The notes below the pieces were generated by a model, which was given only the letters and a program-made list of their open reading frames with translations, was not told the origin of the DNA and did not search any database. Positions 36,933-48,075 of a stretch of 64,000 nucleotides of DNA are shown here, piece by piece. Position numbers and translations under genes: made by a program. Source of the stretch: Nitrospirota bacterium (lineage in GTDB: Bacteria; Nitrospirota; Thermodesulfovibrionia; Thermodesulfovibrionales; Dissulfurispiraceae); the NCBI GenBank assembly GCA_016936655.1, contig JAFGXL010000001.1, positions 28,638-92,637 of the forward strand. The letters run 5' to 3'. Position 1 is the stretch's first letter; every line of letters starts with the position of its first letter.

Positions 36933-38441
36933 ATGGATATTAAAGTTGAGGAGATAAGCGCTAATCTGAAGAATCAGATAAATGATTTTGAAAAGCGCAT
37001 GGACGTCAGCGAGGTTGGAGTTGTAACCGCAGTCGGCGACGGTATCGCAAGGATATACGGACTTGATAACTGCATGACCTCTGAGCTTCTTGAGTTCCCG
37101 AACAATGTATTCGGTATGGCTCTTAACCTTGAAGAGGATCAGGTTGGATCAGTTCTATTTGGTGCAGACAAACTGATCAAAGAGGGCGATATCGTAAAAA
37201 GAACAGGCAGGATCATGTCAGTGCCTGTTGGTCCAGAGCTTGTGGGAAGAGTTGTTAATGCTATTGGTCAGCCTATTGATGCGAAGGGACCGATCAACTC
37301 AAAACAGACAAGGATTGTTGATGTTGTTGCACCTGGCATTATTGACAGGCAGCCTGTTGGAGAGCCTCTTCAGACAGGTATAAAGGCTGTTGATGCTATG
37401 ATTCCAATTGGAAGAGGACAGAGAGAGCTTATTATCGGCGACCGTCAGACAGGAAAGACAGCAATAGCTCTTGATGCGATAATCAACCAGAAAGGCGAAG
37501 ATGTAATTTGCATATATGTAGCAGTTGGTCAAAAGAGAGCCAGCGTTGCGAGAGTCGTTAAGACACTCGAGGAACATGGCGCTATGGCTCATACAATAGT
37601 TGTTTCAGCAACAGCCAGTGAGCCTGCGCCGCTTCAGTATATAGCTCCATACACAGGATGTGCTATGGGCGAGTATTTCAGGGACAGCGGTAAGCATGCT
37701 CTCATCATTTATGACGATTTGAGCAAACAGTCTACCGCTTATCGTCAGCTTTCGCTGCTGCTCAGGAGACCTCCTGGACGTGAGGCATTCCCTGGAGATG
37801 TATTCTATCTCCATTCAAGACTTCTCGAAAGGGCTGCAAAGGTTAGTGATGAGCTTGGCGGAGGTTCTCTTACAGCGCTGCCGATTATCGAGACGCAGGC
37901 TGGAGACGTTTCAGCATACATACCGACAAATGTTATATCAATTACAGACGGACAGATATATCTTGAGCCAGACCTATTCTACGCAGGCGTAAGACCTGCT
38001 GTTAACGTTGGTCTGTCAGTCAGCCGAGTTGGCGGAGCAGCGCAGACTAAGGCGATGAAGCAGGTTGCAGGTACGATGAGACTTGATCTTGCACAGTTTA
38101 GAGAGCTTGCAGCTTTTGCACAGTTCGGCGCTGATCTTGATAAGTCTACAATGGCGCAAATCGAAAGAGGAAAAAGGATGGTTGAACTGCTAAAGCAGGA
38201 CCAGTATGTTCCGCTCCCTGTAGAAGACCAGATCGTTGTCCTTTTCGCAGGCACTCAGGGATTTCTTGACGATGTGGCTGTAGAGTCGATCAAGAAGTTC
38301 GAGGCCGAACTTATTAATTTTATAAGAGACAATAAGTCTGACATAAGGAATGATGTCAAAACCAAAAAGACGCTTGATGATGAGCTTAAGGCAAAGCTTT
38401 CTGCTGCAATAGAAGAGTTCAAGAAAGTATTTGTGGCTTAG
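36933..38441 (+). CDS. atpA: F-type ATP synthase subunit alpha
   Basis: 502 aa. Walker A is [13 protein letters not shown] (from about residue 169). [19 protein letters not shown] and [21 protein letters not shown] are classical alpha-subunit motifs. Non-catalytic nucleotide-binding subunit of the F1 head. Confidence 0.99.
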   Translation: MDIKVEEISANLKNQINDFEKRMDVSEVGVVTAVGDGIARIYGLDNCMTSELLEFPNNVFGMALNLEEDQVGSVLFGADKLIKEGDIVKRTGRIMSVPVGPELVGRVVNAIGQPIDAKGPINSKQTRIVDVVAPGIIDRQPVGEPLQTGIKAVDAMIPIGRGQRELIIGDRQTGKTAIALDAIINQKGEDVICIYVAVGQKRASVARVVKTLEEHGAMAHTIVVSATASEPAPLQYIAPYTGCAMGEYFRDSGKHALIIYDDLSKQSTAYRQLSLLLRRPPGREAFPGDVFYLHSRLLERAAKVSDELGGGSLTALPIIETQAGDVSAYIPTNVISITDGQIYLEPDLFYAGVRPAVNVGLSVSRVGGAAQTKAMKQVAGTMRLDLAQFRELAAFAQFGADLDKSTMAQIERGKRMVELLKQDQYVPLPVEDQIVVLFAGTQGFLDDVAVESIKKFEAELINFIRDNKSDIRNDVKTKKTLDDELKAKLSAAIEEFKKVFVA

Positions 38442-38452
38442 GCGGAGGCGAT

Positions 38453-39334
38453 ATGCCAGGTTTAAAAGATATAAGAAAAAAGATAGGCGCGGTTAAGAGT
38501 ACAAGGCAGATCACAAAAGCTATGAAGATGGTTTCTGCTGCCAAGTTCAGGAGATCGCAGGGAAGGATGTTCGAGCTGAGGCCTTATGCAGATAAGATGG
38601 CTTCTGTGCTTGCAGATCTTTCAGTATCAGTAGATAAAGAGCATCCTCTTCTTCAGGAAAGACCTCGCAAGAAGGTAGAGGTGCTGGTCTTTACTGGGGA
38701 CAGAGGTCTTTGCGGAGCTTTTAACACAAATATCATGAAGGCAGCAACAAGGCTTTTAAAGGAGCTTTCTGATAAGGGGCTTGAGATTACAGTAAGCACT
38801 ATAGGAAAAAAGGGTACAGACCTGTTCAAAAGAAGAAAAGCTAATATCAGAAAATCCTGGACAGGGCTATCTGGCAAGATTTCCTATGCTAATGCACAAG
38901 AGATAGCCAAGGACTTTATTGAAAACTATACTTCTGAAGTTTTTGATGAGGTGTTGATAGTCTATAATCAGTTTAAGTCACCAATGGTTCAGAAGGTTAC
39001 AATTGCGAAGCTTCTGCCAATTGCTGGACTCCATTCTGATGAAATTATATCAGAAGATCATTCTTGCAATACTAATACTCCAGTTAAGTTTGAGCCTTCA
39101 GAGCAGGCTGTTTTTGACAAACTGCTTCCAAAGAATATAGAGATCCAGATATACAGGGCTTTGCTAGAGTCGCAGGCCTCTGAAGAGGCAGCAAGAATGG
39201 CAGCGATGGAAAATGCCACACGCAATGCTGAGGATCTAATATCGCAGCTTACTCTGCAGTACAACAAGGCGAGACAGGCTGCTATAACTAAAGAGTTGAT
39301 CGACATCGTTGGCGGTGTCGAGGCATCTAAATAA
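38453..39334 (+). CDS. atpG: F-type ATP synthase subunit gamma
   Basis: 293 aa central-stalk subunit. The N-terminus has IRKKIGAVKSTRQITKAMKM and the core has FTGDRGLCGAFNTNI. The C-terminal helix ends with YNKARQAAITKELIDIVGG. Full length. Confidence 0.98.
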   Translation: MPGLKDIRKKIGAVKSTRQITKAMKMVSAAKFRRSQGRMFELRPYADKMASVLADLSVSVDKEHPLLQERPRKKVEVLVFTGDRGLCGAFNTNIMKAATRLLKELSDKGLEITVSTIGKKGTDLFKRRKANIRKSWTGLSGKISYANAQEIAKDFIENYTSEVFDEVLIVYNQFKSPMVQKVTIAKLLPIAGLHSDEIISEDHSCNTNTPVKFEPSEQAVFDKLLPKNIEIQIYRALLESQASEEAARMAAMENATRNAEDLISQLTLQYNKARQAAITKELIDIVGGVEASK

Positions 39335-39349
39335 ATTAAGAAGAATTAA

Positions 39350-40789
<1,440 letters not shown>

Positions 40790-40811
40790 CATAAAATAAA
40801 GTTAGATACTG

Positions 40812-41225
40812 GTGACAGAAATGGATACAGGCAAGATAACATTGGAGGTAGTATCACCGCAGGGGCTGGTGGTTAAAGAACAGGTTGACGAGGTCAACGC
40901 TATCCCTGGCTCAGAAGGTGAATTTGGAGTGCTTCCTGGACATATGTGCTTTGTCACTACCCTTAAGGTAGGAGTGCTCTCTTTTAAATCAGCAGGCTCT
41001 GAAAAATATGTTTTTATCAACTCAGGATATGCAGAGGTATCTTCATCAAACATATCCATACTTGCTGACAGCGCTGAAAAGGCAGAAGACATAGATGTAG
41101 AGAGGGCGATAGCAGCAAGGCAGCGCGCTGAAGAGAGGCTTAGACAGGCAGAAGAGGTGGATTTTGCAAGAGCCACGGCAGCACTTGACAGGGCAACAGC
41201 AAGGATACAGATTGTAAAAAGATAA
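40812..41225 (+). CDS. atpC: F-type ATP synthase subunit epsilon
   Basis: 137 aa. N-terminal beta-sandwich with ITLEVVSPQGLVVKEQVDEV, then PGSEGEFGVLPGHM and a C-terminal helical hairpin. GTG at 40812 or ATG at 40821 may be the start. It is the last gene of the cluster. Genes for subunits a and c are not in this window, so the Fo proton channel must be encoded elsewhere. Confidence 0.95.
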   Translation: MTEMDTGKITLEVVSPQGLVVKEQVDEVNAIPGSEGEFGVLPGHMCFVTTLKVGVLSFKSAGSEKYVFINSGYAEVSSSNISILADSAEKAEDIDVERAIAARQRAEERLRQAEEVDFARATAALDRATARIQIVKR

Positions 41226-41246
41226 TCAGGACTGTTTTTTATTTTG

Positions 41247-41283
41247 GAAGCCGGAGCCCGAATGGGCTCCGGCTTCTTTTTTT
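41247..41283 (+). terminator. Rho-independent terminator of the atp operon
   Basis: A perfect 13-bp GC-rich stem (41247-41259 with 41264-41276), a four-base loop and a run of T. It sits 21 bases after the atpC stop. It lies between convergent genes and could also slow transcription from the other side. Confidence 0.93.
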
Positions 41284-41296
41284 AATTATCTTCTTT

Positions 41297-42487
41297 TTAT
41301 AGCTTACTTCTGAAAAGATGAAAAAATCTTTCGAGAGTTTTTTTCATTAATCCTCTTTTGAACCATTCCTCAGAATTAAGCAGTACTGATTTTTTTATAT
41401 CATGTTCAAACATCTTTGCCATCTTGCTGCCGAAGCGCTCATCAAAGATGCCGATGTTTCCTTCGTCATTGTATCTTAGAGATCTTGAGTCGAGATTCGC
41501 AGAGCCGATTATGCTCCACTGCCTGTCAAAAATATATGATTTTGCATGCAGCGCATCTCCTTTATAAAGATATATTTCAACGCCTGACTTGAGGAGCTCC
41601 TCATAAGCTGCTCTACCGGCATAGTCAACAGCAGGAAGATCACTCTGCATCGGCAGCAGCAGCCTGACCGATACGCCTCTGGCAGCAGCCTGTTGTAAAT
41701 ATTTTTTCATAAGCCTGCCTGGAGTAAAGTATGCTGTTGTGAGCAGGATCTCTTTTTTTGCTGTTGATAGACTGTAGCGTAGCAGCTTGCGAAAACGCCT
41801 TCTGCCTGCTGCTGATGATGCAAATATGGGTATTGCTGGAGTCATTGGTTCAGATGCAGCAGAACCGGCAGTATTGATATTTTTTTGTTCTGATTTTGAA
41901 GTCTCATCCAATTGCGTATTGCTGAAGTATGTTTTCTGCGTTTTCCATGTTCTCATGAAGAGCTGATGCAGCGCCTTCACTACCGGCCCCTGTATCATTA
42001 TTCCTGTATCTCGCCATGACTTTCCTTTTCTGCGCAGATGAAATCCGCTGTACTCGTTGGCAATATTCAGTCCGCCGGTAAAGGCTGTTTTCTGGTCTAT
42101 TATGATCAGTTTTTTATGATCTCGCCTCAGATAATCGAGCGGGTCTCTCCAGCTGAAAGGGTATGATGAACGCACCTCAATGCCTGCTTCTTTCATCTTT
42201 TTCCAAAAAGAGCGTGGTGTTCCCAATGAGCCGAAGTGGTCGAACTTTACCCTTACTGTTATTCCCTCTTCGCTCTTCTTCTTCAAGAGTTCTGCAATAG
42301 CTGATCCGGTCTCATCATTTCTGAATATATAGAACTCAAGACAGATGCATTCTTCAGCCCTGCTTAATGCATTATGAAGCGCCTTAAAGGCATCATCACC
42401 TTTCCATAAAAGGCTTATGATGTCTGCTCCATAGAATCTGGAGCCTGTGATCTTCTCGATCATTCCGGTATTAATGTTTATGCCCAT
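41297..42487 (-). CDS. Phospholipase D family cardiolipin synthase
   Basis: 396 aa with two HKD motifs: HKKLIIIDQKTAFTGG in the first half (His near 122) and HAKSYIFDRQWSIIGSANLD in the second (His near 310). It lacks N-terminal membrane helices, so it resembles ClsB-type enzymes rather than ClsA. It joins phosphatidylglycerol units into cardiolipin. It converges on the atp operon. Confidence 0.88.
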   Translation of the reverse strand: MGININTGMIEKITGSRFYGADIISLLWKGDDAFKALHNALSRAEECICLEFYIFRNDETGSAIAELLKKKSEEGITVRVKFDHFGSLGTPRSFWKKMKEAGIEVRSSYPFSWRDPLDYLRRDHKKLIIIDQKTAFTGGLNIANEYSGFHLRRKGKSWRDTGIMIQGPVVKALHQLFMRTWKTQKTYFSNTQLDETSKSEQKNINTAGSAASEPMTPAIPIFASSAAGRRRFRKLLRYSLSTAKKEILLTTAYFTPGRLMKKYLQQAAARGVSVRLLLPMQSDLPAVDYAGRAAYEELLKSGVEIYLYKGDALHAKSYIFDRQWSIIGSANLDSRSLRYNDEGNIGIFDERFGSKMAKMFEHDIKKSVLLNSEEWFKRGLMKKTLERFFHLFRSKL

Positions 42488-42541
42488 ATCTGGAAATTAT
42501 ATACTGTCATTGTGCATTTATACATATGTTATCATCACAAT

Positions 42542-42967
42542 ATGAATGGATGGGATAGTATTGATATATCCGGAGATGCAGGAATAAGGGCGCAGGGCCG
42601 GGACTGCAAAGAAGCATTTGTAAACGCTGCGTCAGGAATGTATTCGCTCGTTACAGACCCGGGCAGCATTGATGAAAAGATATCAAAGCATATAAGACTC
42701 TCTGCATCATCAATGGACAGTCTGCTTGTGGACTTTCTTAATGAACTGATCTTTATGCTGGATGCCCATGGATTTGTTGTCCGCAGGGTTGATATTCAGG
42801 AGTTTGAAGCAGACAGCGGTTTTAGTCTCAGCGCAGTTATTCATGGCGAAGAGTTTGACGCATCAAAACATGAAAAACGGCTGCTTATAAAGGCAGCAAC
42901 ATACCATAAACTAAAGATAGAGCGTAACAGCAGCGGCTGTGTAATCGAGATCATATTTGATATCTGA
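42542..42967 (+). CDS. Archease
   Basis: A protein of about 141 aa with the archease opening (here ISGDAGIRAQG where most have DHTADVGIRA), then EAFVNAASGMYSLVTD and the C-terminal KAATYHKLKIER, with the conserved His. I start at ATG 42542; an in-frame GTG at 42512 is not supported by alignment to the family opening. Archease activates RtcB ligase, and rtcB follows 27 bases later. Confidence 0.88.
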   Translation: MNGWDSIDISGDAGIRAQGRDCKEAFVNAASGMYSLVTDPGSIDEKISKHIRLSASSMDSLLVDFLNELIFMLDAHGFVVRRVDIQEFEADSGFSLSAVIHGEEFDASKHEKRLLIKAATYHKLKIERNSSGCVIEIIFDI

Positions 42968-42994
42968 TCTTGCAGCTGCACAGAGGTGAATTAA

Positions 42995-44440
42995 ATGGGA
43001 TGCACTGATATCAAGAGAATAGACAACAGCAGACTACGCATACCCAGAGGCTACAAGCCTGAGATGAGGACAGACGGCCTTATATTTGTTGACAGTCTGC
43101 TGGAGCAGTTTCTCGAGCAAGGGGCGATAGAGCAAGTTGCAAATGTGGCATCCCTGCCTGGCATAGTGGGCATGTCCCTTGCAATGCCGGACATTCATAC
43201 AGGCTATGGATTTTCTATCGGCGGTGTAGCTGCATTTGATATTGATGAAGGCATTATATCGCCGGGCGGAGTCGGCTACGACATAAACTGCGGTGTTCGC
43301 CTGCTCAGGAGTGATCTACACAAAAACGATCTGCTCCCTCGGATAAAGGACCTTGTCGAGGCCCTCTACAAAGAGATACCCGCCGGCGTTGGATCAAAAG
43401 GCAGAATAAAACTCAGCAGTGCGGATGAACGAGGCCTGCTCAGAAAGGGTGCGAAATGGGCTGTTGAAAACGGCTACGGCAGCGCAGCTGATCTTGAGTG
43501 CATAGAGTCAGGCGGGTGTATTGATGGAGCAGACCCGGAACTTATAAGTGATAAAGCGTACGAGCGCGGCAGGCAGCAGCAGGCTACTTTAGGCTCAGGC
43601 AACCACTTTTTGGAGATACAGTATGTTGATCATGTATATGATGACGCAGCAGCATCAGCAATGGGTCTTCGCGAAGGCAGCATTACAGTGATGATACACA
43701 CAGGCTCAAGGGGATTCGGTCATCAGGTATGCACGGACTATATACAGATCATGGCAAAGGCAGCGCCAAAATATCATATAAATTTGCCTGACAAAGAGCT
43801 GGTCTGCGCTCCGTTTAAAAGCAGCGAAGCCCGGCAGTACCTTTCTGCAATGCGCGCAGCTGCCAATTATGCTTGGGCCAACAGGCAGTGTCTTACGCAC
43901 TGGACAAGAGAAGTATTTATGAATTATCTCTCAATATCTCCGTCTGCACTCGGGATGTCGCTTGTTTATGATGTGGCCCACAACATCGCAAAAGTTGAAG
44001 AGCATGTGATCAACAACAAAAAGAAGAAGGTGGTTGTACACCGAAAAGGCGCAACAAGGGCATTTCCACCTGATCATCCTGAACTGCCAGATAAGTATAA
44101 AAAAATCGGTCAGCCTGTGCTCATACCCGGTGACATGGGCAGATTATCATTTGTGATGACTGGCACACAGCAGGCAATGGATGAGACATTCGGCTCTACA
44201 TGTCATGGAGCAGGCAGGCTGTTATCCAGGCACGAAGCGATACGCAGGGCAAAAGGCAGAGCCATATGGCGCGAGATGCAAGACAGGGGAGTTATAGTAA
44301 AATCAACAGGCAGAGAGACGCTTGCAGAAGAGATGCCTGAAGCATATAAGGATATATCAGAAGTAGTTAACGTTGTGCATAATGCCGACATATCCAAAAA
44401 GGTAGCAAGCCTAAAACCGATTGGCGTTGTCAAAGGATAA
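42995..44440 (+). CDS. rtcB: RNA-splicing ligase RtcB
   Basis: 481 aa GTP- and Mn-dependent 3'-phosphate RNA ligase. Motifs include MPDIHTGYGFSIGGVAAFD, GVGYDINCGVRLL (metal Cys), LGSGNHFLEIQ, HNIAKVEEH and the guanylylated-His region VVVHRKGATRAFPP. Nearly the whole family consensus is intact. RtcB repairs RNA with 2',3'-cyclic phosphate ends; the archease gene upstream fits. Confidence 0.97.
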   Translation: MGCTDIKRIDNSRLRIPRGYKPEMRTDGLIFVDSLLEQFLEQGAIEQVANVASLPGIVGMSLAMPDIHTGYGFSIGGVAAFDIDEGIISPGGVGYDINCGVRLLRSDLHKNDLLPRIKDLVEALYKEIPAGVGSKGRIKLSSADERGLLRKGAKWAVENGYGSAADLECIESGGCIDGADPELISDKAYERGRQQQATLGSGNHFLEIQYVDHVYDDAAASAMGLREGSITVMIHTGSRGFGHQVCTDYIQIMAKAAPKYHINLPDKELVCAPFKSSEARQYLSAMRAAANYAWANRQCLTHWTREVFMNYLSISPSALGMSLVYDVAHNIAKVEEHVINNKKKKVVVHRKGATRAFPPDHPELPDKYKKIGQPVLIPGDMGRLSFVMTGTQQAMDETFGSTCHGAGRLLSRHEAIRRAKGRAIWREMQDRGVIVKSTGRETLAEEMPEAYKDISEVVNVVHNADISKKVASLKPIGVVKG

Positions 44441-44469
44441 AATCAGACAAGGAGATATTTCAGACAATC

Positions 44470-45264
44470 ATGAACAAGCTCAGGGTAGGCAGGATCAACT
44501 ATGCAAATCTATTTCCAATCTACTATATACTCGAAAAAGAGTTTGACTGCACGCAATATGAATTTATAGAGGGGGTGCCTTCGCATCTCAACCGCATGCT
44601 GCATAAGGGAGAAATAGACCTCAGCCCTTCATCATCTGTTGAATATCTACGGAACAAAAACCTATACAACATAATCGATGGAGTATCTATAAGTTCTATA
44701 GGTGATGTTGGCAGCGTGTTTCTCTTCAGCAAAAAGCCGATCGAACTGCTCCATAAGGAGCTAATAAATCTCACATCGCAATCCGACACATCTGTAGCGC
44801 TGCTGGAGATCATACTCAAAAAATTCTATAATCTTGACTGCAGATTTACTGTATCATCAGAACCGGAATCTGACAATGCAGAAGCATTTCTTATGATAGG
44901 AGATGACGCGCTCAGGTACAATGCAGAGGTTAAGTCAGGCAGAGCCAGCGGGATAACGGTATATGATCTTGGTGACCTGTGGTATAAAAATACAGGGCTT
45001 CCGTTTGTATTTGCTCTCTGGATAGTGAGAAAAGAGCTTTATAGGTCAGATGATGACCGCAACCGCATATTCACAAAATATATGGATGACCTTGCCGCAG
45101 CAAAAGATATTGCCCTTGGCAGCCTGCACCAGATAGCGCAATACTCACCCCTAAAGCAGTTTATGAGCGAGCAGGATATTATCGAATACTGGAGCAACCT
45201 CAACTACGGCCTTACAACTGAACACAAAAAAGGCCTTGCTTTGTTTGATGAATATAGGGGGTAA
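44470..45264 (+). CDS. mqnA: Chorismate dehydratase (futalosine pathway)
   Basis: 264 aa. The opening LRVGRINYANLFPIYY, then EGVPSHLNRMLHKGEIDLSP and ISSIGDVGSVFLFS are typical of MqnA, which converts chorismate to 3-enolpyruvylbenzoate in the first step of the futalosine route. It pairs functionally with mqnD at 5185-6003. AAGGAG upstream. Last gene of the conserved chromosomal part. Confidence 0.93.
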   Translation: MNKLRVGRINYANLFPIYYILEKEFDCTQYEFIEGVPSHLNRMLHKGEIDLSPSSSVEYLRNKNLYNIIDGVSISSIGDVGSVFLFSKKPIELLHKELINLTSQSDTSVALLEIILKKFYNLDCRFTVSSEPESDNAEAFLMIGDDALRYNAEVKSGRASGITVYDLGDLWYKNTGLPFVFALWIVRKELYRSDDDRNRIFTKYMDDLAAAKDIALGSLHQIAQYSPLKQFMSEQDIIEYWSNLNYGLTTEHKKGLALFDEYRG

Positions 45265-45700
45265 AATGTCTTTATTAATATAAATATATGCTCAGAGCAT
45301 AAAAGTCATAGAACCATACACCGTAACCGCATATAGCGTCAACTAAATGACGAAAAAACACTTTTTTTAATGTAAGCGTATTTCTTTAAAATTCAGTCAC
45401 ATATCTCATAAAATCCAGAAAACGTAAATTTACGTTTTCTGGAAAACACGTAAAAACACCTAAAAAACAATATGTTAAAAAATTTACGATTTTCATGTTT
45501 TTTTTACGAAATCGGGTTTACATTCAGTTTTTAATTTGCTAAGCTTTGTTCAATGTCTGTTGAGTGCGCAGTATTTTAAGTATTTACGGCATTAGCAAAC
45601 AGGCAGCATACAGCACCCCTCAGGATTCAAGCAGCAAGTGAATATACAGAACCAAACATTGTATTAATGAGGGAGCTACTTACGACTCATCACAGCAGCA
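45265..45700. promoter_or_regulatory. AT-rich non-coding region with 28-bp palindrome and repeated TTTACG boxes
   Basis: 436 bases without a credible gene. A perfect 28-bp palindrome lies at 45415-45442. The hexamer TTTACG or its complement CGTAAA occurs six times: 45423-45428, 45429-45434 (both in the palindrome), 45449-45454, 45483-45488, 45503-45508 and 45583-45588. The composition changes sharply here and the region precedes the accessory island, so it may hold the operator and promoter of the cassette cluster or mark its boundary. Confidence 0.5.
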
Positions 45701-45907
45701 GTGCTATCGCTGGCGTGCATAGCCATCCCGGTAGTATCCCATTTTCAGGAAGTCACAGAAATACTTAATCTTGATCGAGACGGAGTAGAGACAACACATC
45801 TTAATGATGGAGCGTATTTTGATTATGATGGCAAACCGAGATTTCAGAACCGGTACTCCTATTTTGACAAGTTGTATAAAGGTTATAAATTTGAGGAGGT
45901 CTTATGA
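45701..45907 (+). pseudogene. Remnant of an RTX/Ca-module cassette gene
   Basis: The frame (GTG at 45701) begins with a hydrophobic stretch resembling a signal segment and then runs into NLDRDGVETTHLNDGAYFDY, the core of the shared Ca-binding module of this island (full copies at about 47061, 48543 and 50003). After about 30 residues the similarity stops abruptly. The reading frame upstream to 45668 continues the hydrophobic segment but offers no good start. It looks like a deletion derivative of an effector cassette. Its TGA overlaps the next ATG by four bases, the same toxin-then-partner arrangement as elsewhere here. Confidence 0.55.
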
Positions 45908-46740
45908 GGTTATATAAGAAGCATATAGATATTTTATTTGTTTTTATCGTTCTTTTAATTCTGGCATTTCTTAACGCCTGTGAATCTCAAAAACATTATA
46001 ATGATCTTATCAAAAAAAGGGGGCTTCAAAATACTTATGGAGCATTCATAAAAGAAGTTATATCTGGCAATCAAGAAAACGTAGAACTATATATTAAGTC
46101 TGGAATAAATGTAAATGAAAAAGATGATGATCATTATACTGCACTTATGCTTGCAGCAGTCTATGGTCACACGGAAATTATTAATCTACTAATAAAATCA
46201 GGTGCTGATGTTAATTCAATATCCAGCGATGGCAACTCAGCGCTTTTGTGTGCAGCATTAAGGGGATATGTAAAAACTGTTAAAGCTTTAATCAAAAATG
46301 GAGCTGATATTCATCATGCAAATAATTTGGGAATAACGCCATTGTATGCTTTAATTGCTAATGGAGACAAAAGCAACTCAGAAAAACAAAGTGAACTCAA
46401 CAAAACTATTTTATTGCTAATAAAGAACAAAGCTGATGTAAATGCCATAGAAAGTCAACTTGGTCAAACTCCTCTTATGGAATCGTGTTTCAGAGATAAT
46501 TATGAAATATCTCGAGCCTTAATAAAAGCTAATGCAAAAATTAACTATCAGTCATTTAATGGTTTTACAGCTCTAATGTACGCCACTATTTTCGGCTCGA
46601 AAGATATAGTCGAAATGTTAATTCAAAATAATGCAGATGTATCATTGCAAAACAATGATGGTCATAATGCAGTGCAGTTAGCGCATCTTCTTAAGAGAGA
46701 CGAGATAGCAGTCATACTGAAAACGGCTAGTAATAAGTAA
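45904..46740 (+). CDS. Ankyrin-repeat lipoprotein, candidate immunity protein
   Basis: 278 aa. An N-terminal signal of about 28 residues ends in LAFLNACES, a plausible lipobox with Cys at 28. Six or so ankyrin repeats follow from about residue 47 (for example DDHYTALMLAAVYGHTEIIN). AGGAGG precedes the ATG. Ankyrin-repeat proteins are known immunity proteins in some polymorphic toxin systems; here it directly follows the remnant of an effector cassette. The gene is clearly more AT-rich than the housekeeping genes. Role is inferred from context only. Confidence 0.8.
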   Translation: MRLYKKHIDILFVFIVLLILAFLNACESQKHYNDLIKKRGLQNTYGAFIKEVISGNQENVELYIKSGINVNEKDDDHYTALMLAAVYGHTEIINLLIKSGADVNSISSDGNSALLCAALRGYVKTVKALIKNGADIHHANNLGITPLYALIANGDKSNSEKQSELNKTILLLIKNKADVNAIESQLGQTPLMESCFRDNYEISRALIKANAKINYQSFNGFTALMYATIFGSKDIVEMLIQNNADVSLQNNDGHNAVQLAHLLKRDEIAVILKTASNK

Positions 46741-46781
46741 ATCAAAATTGTATAAACCTTAAACAAGCGGAGGATATTACT

Positions 46782-47390
46782 ATGGCTCAAGAATTAACAC
46801 CTGATCAGGCTAATGCATTAGTAAGACTTTTAATTGATATTGGTGCTATTAAAAGACCAGGCGCCAGTGGAATCCCAATAGCACCCTCAACAAAAATATT
46901 AAGCGATGAAACAAAACAACGAATAGCCGAAGATGTTGCGCATCTTGGTCCCAGAAGAGCTCAATTACTGGAATGCCTGAATTATGATTTGAGAAACAAT
47001 AATCATGGGGCAGATGCTGCAGCTTGCCTGACTCAATATGAAAATAGGCAGAAAATTATAATAACCAGCCGTGACATGCACAACAAATCCAAGACAATCT
47101 GGGATCCAACAATCCTCAGTCCGATAGTCCTTGATCTTGATAAAGACGGCGTTGAGACAACAGATCTTAATGATGGAGCGTATTTTGATCATGACGGCAA
47201 TGGCTTTGCAGAACAGACAGGGTGGGCATCATCAGATGATGGATTGTTGGTGATGGACAGAAACAACGATGGAATTATTAATGATGGCAAGGAGCTTTTT
47301 GGCAATAGCACCATACTTGGAGATGGCACAAAGGCATCTAATGGATTTGAAGCTTTGGCGGGTTGTGCAAAAAACTATATTTTGAGGTGA
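46782..47390 (+). CDS. Short cassette protein: unknown N-terminal domain plus shared Ca-binding module
   Basis: 202 aa. Residues 1-92 form a small helical domain I do not recognise. From about 93 it carries the shared module (SRDMHNKSKTIWDPTILSP, then DKDGVETTDL, DHDGNGFAEQ and DRNNDGIINDG, all EF-hand-like Asp-rich loops). The module is cut short: after NGFEALAG the sequence changes to a tail of eight residues and stops. There are no RTX repeats and no C-terminal secretion signal. GGAGG precedes the ATG. Probably an N-terminal effector cassette; toxicity is inferred. Confidence 0.7.
   Translation: MAQELTPDQANALVRLLIDIGAIKRPGASGIPIAPSTKILSDETKQRIAEDVAHLGPRRAQLLECLNYDLRNNNHGADAAACLTQYENRQKIIITSRDMHNKSKTIWDPTILSPIVLDLDKDGVETTDLNDGAYFDHDGNGFAEQTGWASSDDGLLVMDRNNDGIINDGKELFGNSTILGDGTKASNGFEALAGCAKNYILR
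47061..47362 (+). repeat. Shared Ca-module, copy 1 (truncated)
   Basis: DNA nearly identical to 48543-48960 and 50003 onward over about 300 bases, starting at ATAACCAGCC and ending in GAAGCTTTGGC. The abrupt end suggests a recombination junction. Confidence 0.85.
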
Positions 47391-47394
47391 TGAA

Positions 47395-48063
47395 ATGATT
47401 AAACATAGTTCAACACTAAAAATATGCAAATATTGCATTACGGTTATAGGCGTCTTATTTTCTTCGATTACTATATTGAAAAGTGATTTATGTCGATCAT
47501 ATGCAAGTGATGTTCAATCCCAGATTAAAAATGTATATCCAGCTACTCCGGAGAGTGTTATTGAGAATGAACATAAAAATCAATATGAGTATAATTTTCA
47601 AAATAAATCGAATTATTTTTTAGAGGAGGCAAAATGTGAGGCTGATTGTGTAATTGTTGTCCAATCTTTTTTTATAAAAAAAATAGCTCAATCTGAAGAA
47701 AAAGCTAAAGTTAAAATTGAATTTAACGTTGTTGGGACATTTTGCCCCGGTTATATAGGCGAGAAAGAAGATAATGGCAATACTTTAACAAAGACCAATG
47801 CAGGTGAGTACAACGAGTTCGATATATTTACAAAGTCTAATAATAAATTTGATAAGGGAATAATTATTTACGATTTGATAAAAGAAAAAAATAAATGGAA
47901 AATTGTGCCGAAGTGGAAAGGATGCCCTGTACTATATATCTCTATTGAATCAGCCATTAAAATAATAGAAGATGACATTAAGTTGATTAAAAATAAATCT
48001 ATTATAGACAGAAACCTTAAGATTATTAATTATATGAAAATACTACAAAAAGACAACAAATAG
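47395..48063 (+). CDS. Secreted/periplasmic protein of unknown family, candidate immunity protein
   Basis: 222 aa, very AT- and Lys-rich. An N-terminal hydrophobic segment (about 11-30) suggests a signal or anchor. Three Cys-containing spots (AKCEADCV, TFCPGY, KGCPVL) could form disulfides in the periplasm. It starts four bases after the stop of the preceding cassette gene and is translated in the same direction, typical of toxin-immunity pairs. No family recognised. Confidence 0.65.
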   Translation: MIKHSSTLKICKYCITVIGVLFSSITILKSDLCRSYASDVQSQIKNVYPATPESVIENEHKNQYEYNFQNKSNYFLEEAKCEADCVIVVQSFFIKKIAQSEEKAKVKIEFNVVGTFCPGYIGEKEDNGNTLTKTNAGEYNEFDIFTKSNNKFDKGIIIYDLIKEKNKWKIVPKWKGCPVLYISIESAIKIIEDDIKLIKNKSIIDRNLKIINYMKILQKDNK

Positions 48064-48075
48064 GAGGTAGTAAAA

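Noticed and set aside
45415..45442. 28-bp palindrome as the terminator of mqnA
   Set aside because: It lies about 150 bases after the stop, is AT-rich and has no following T-run; a regulatory or recombination site fits better, although termination is not excluded.
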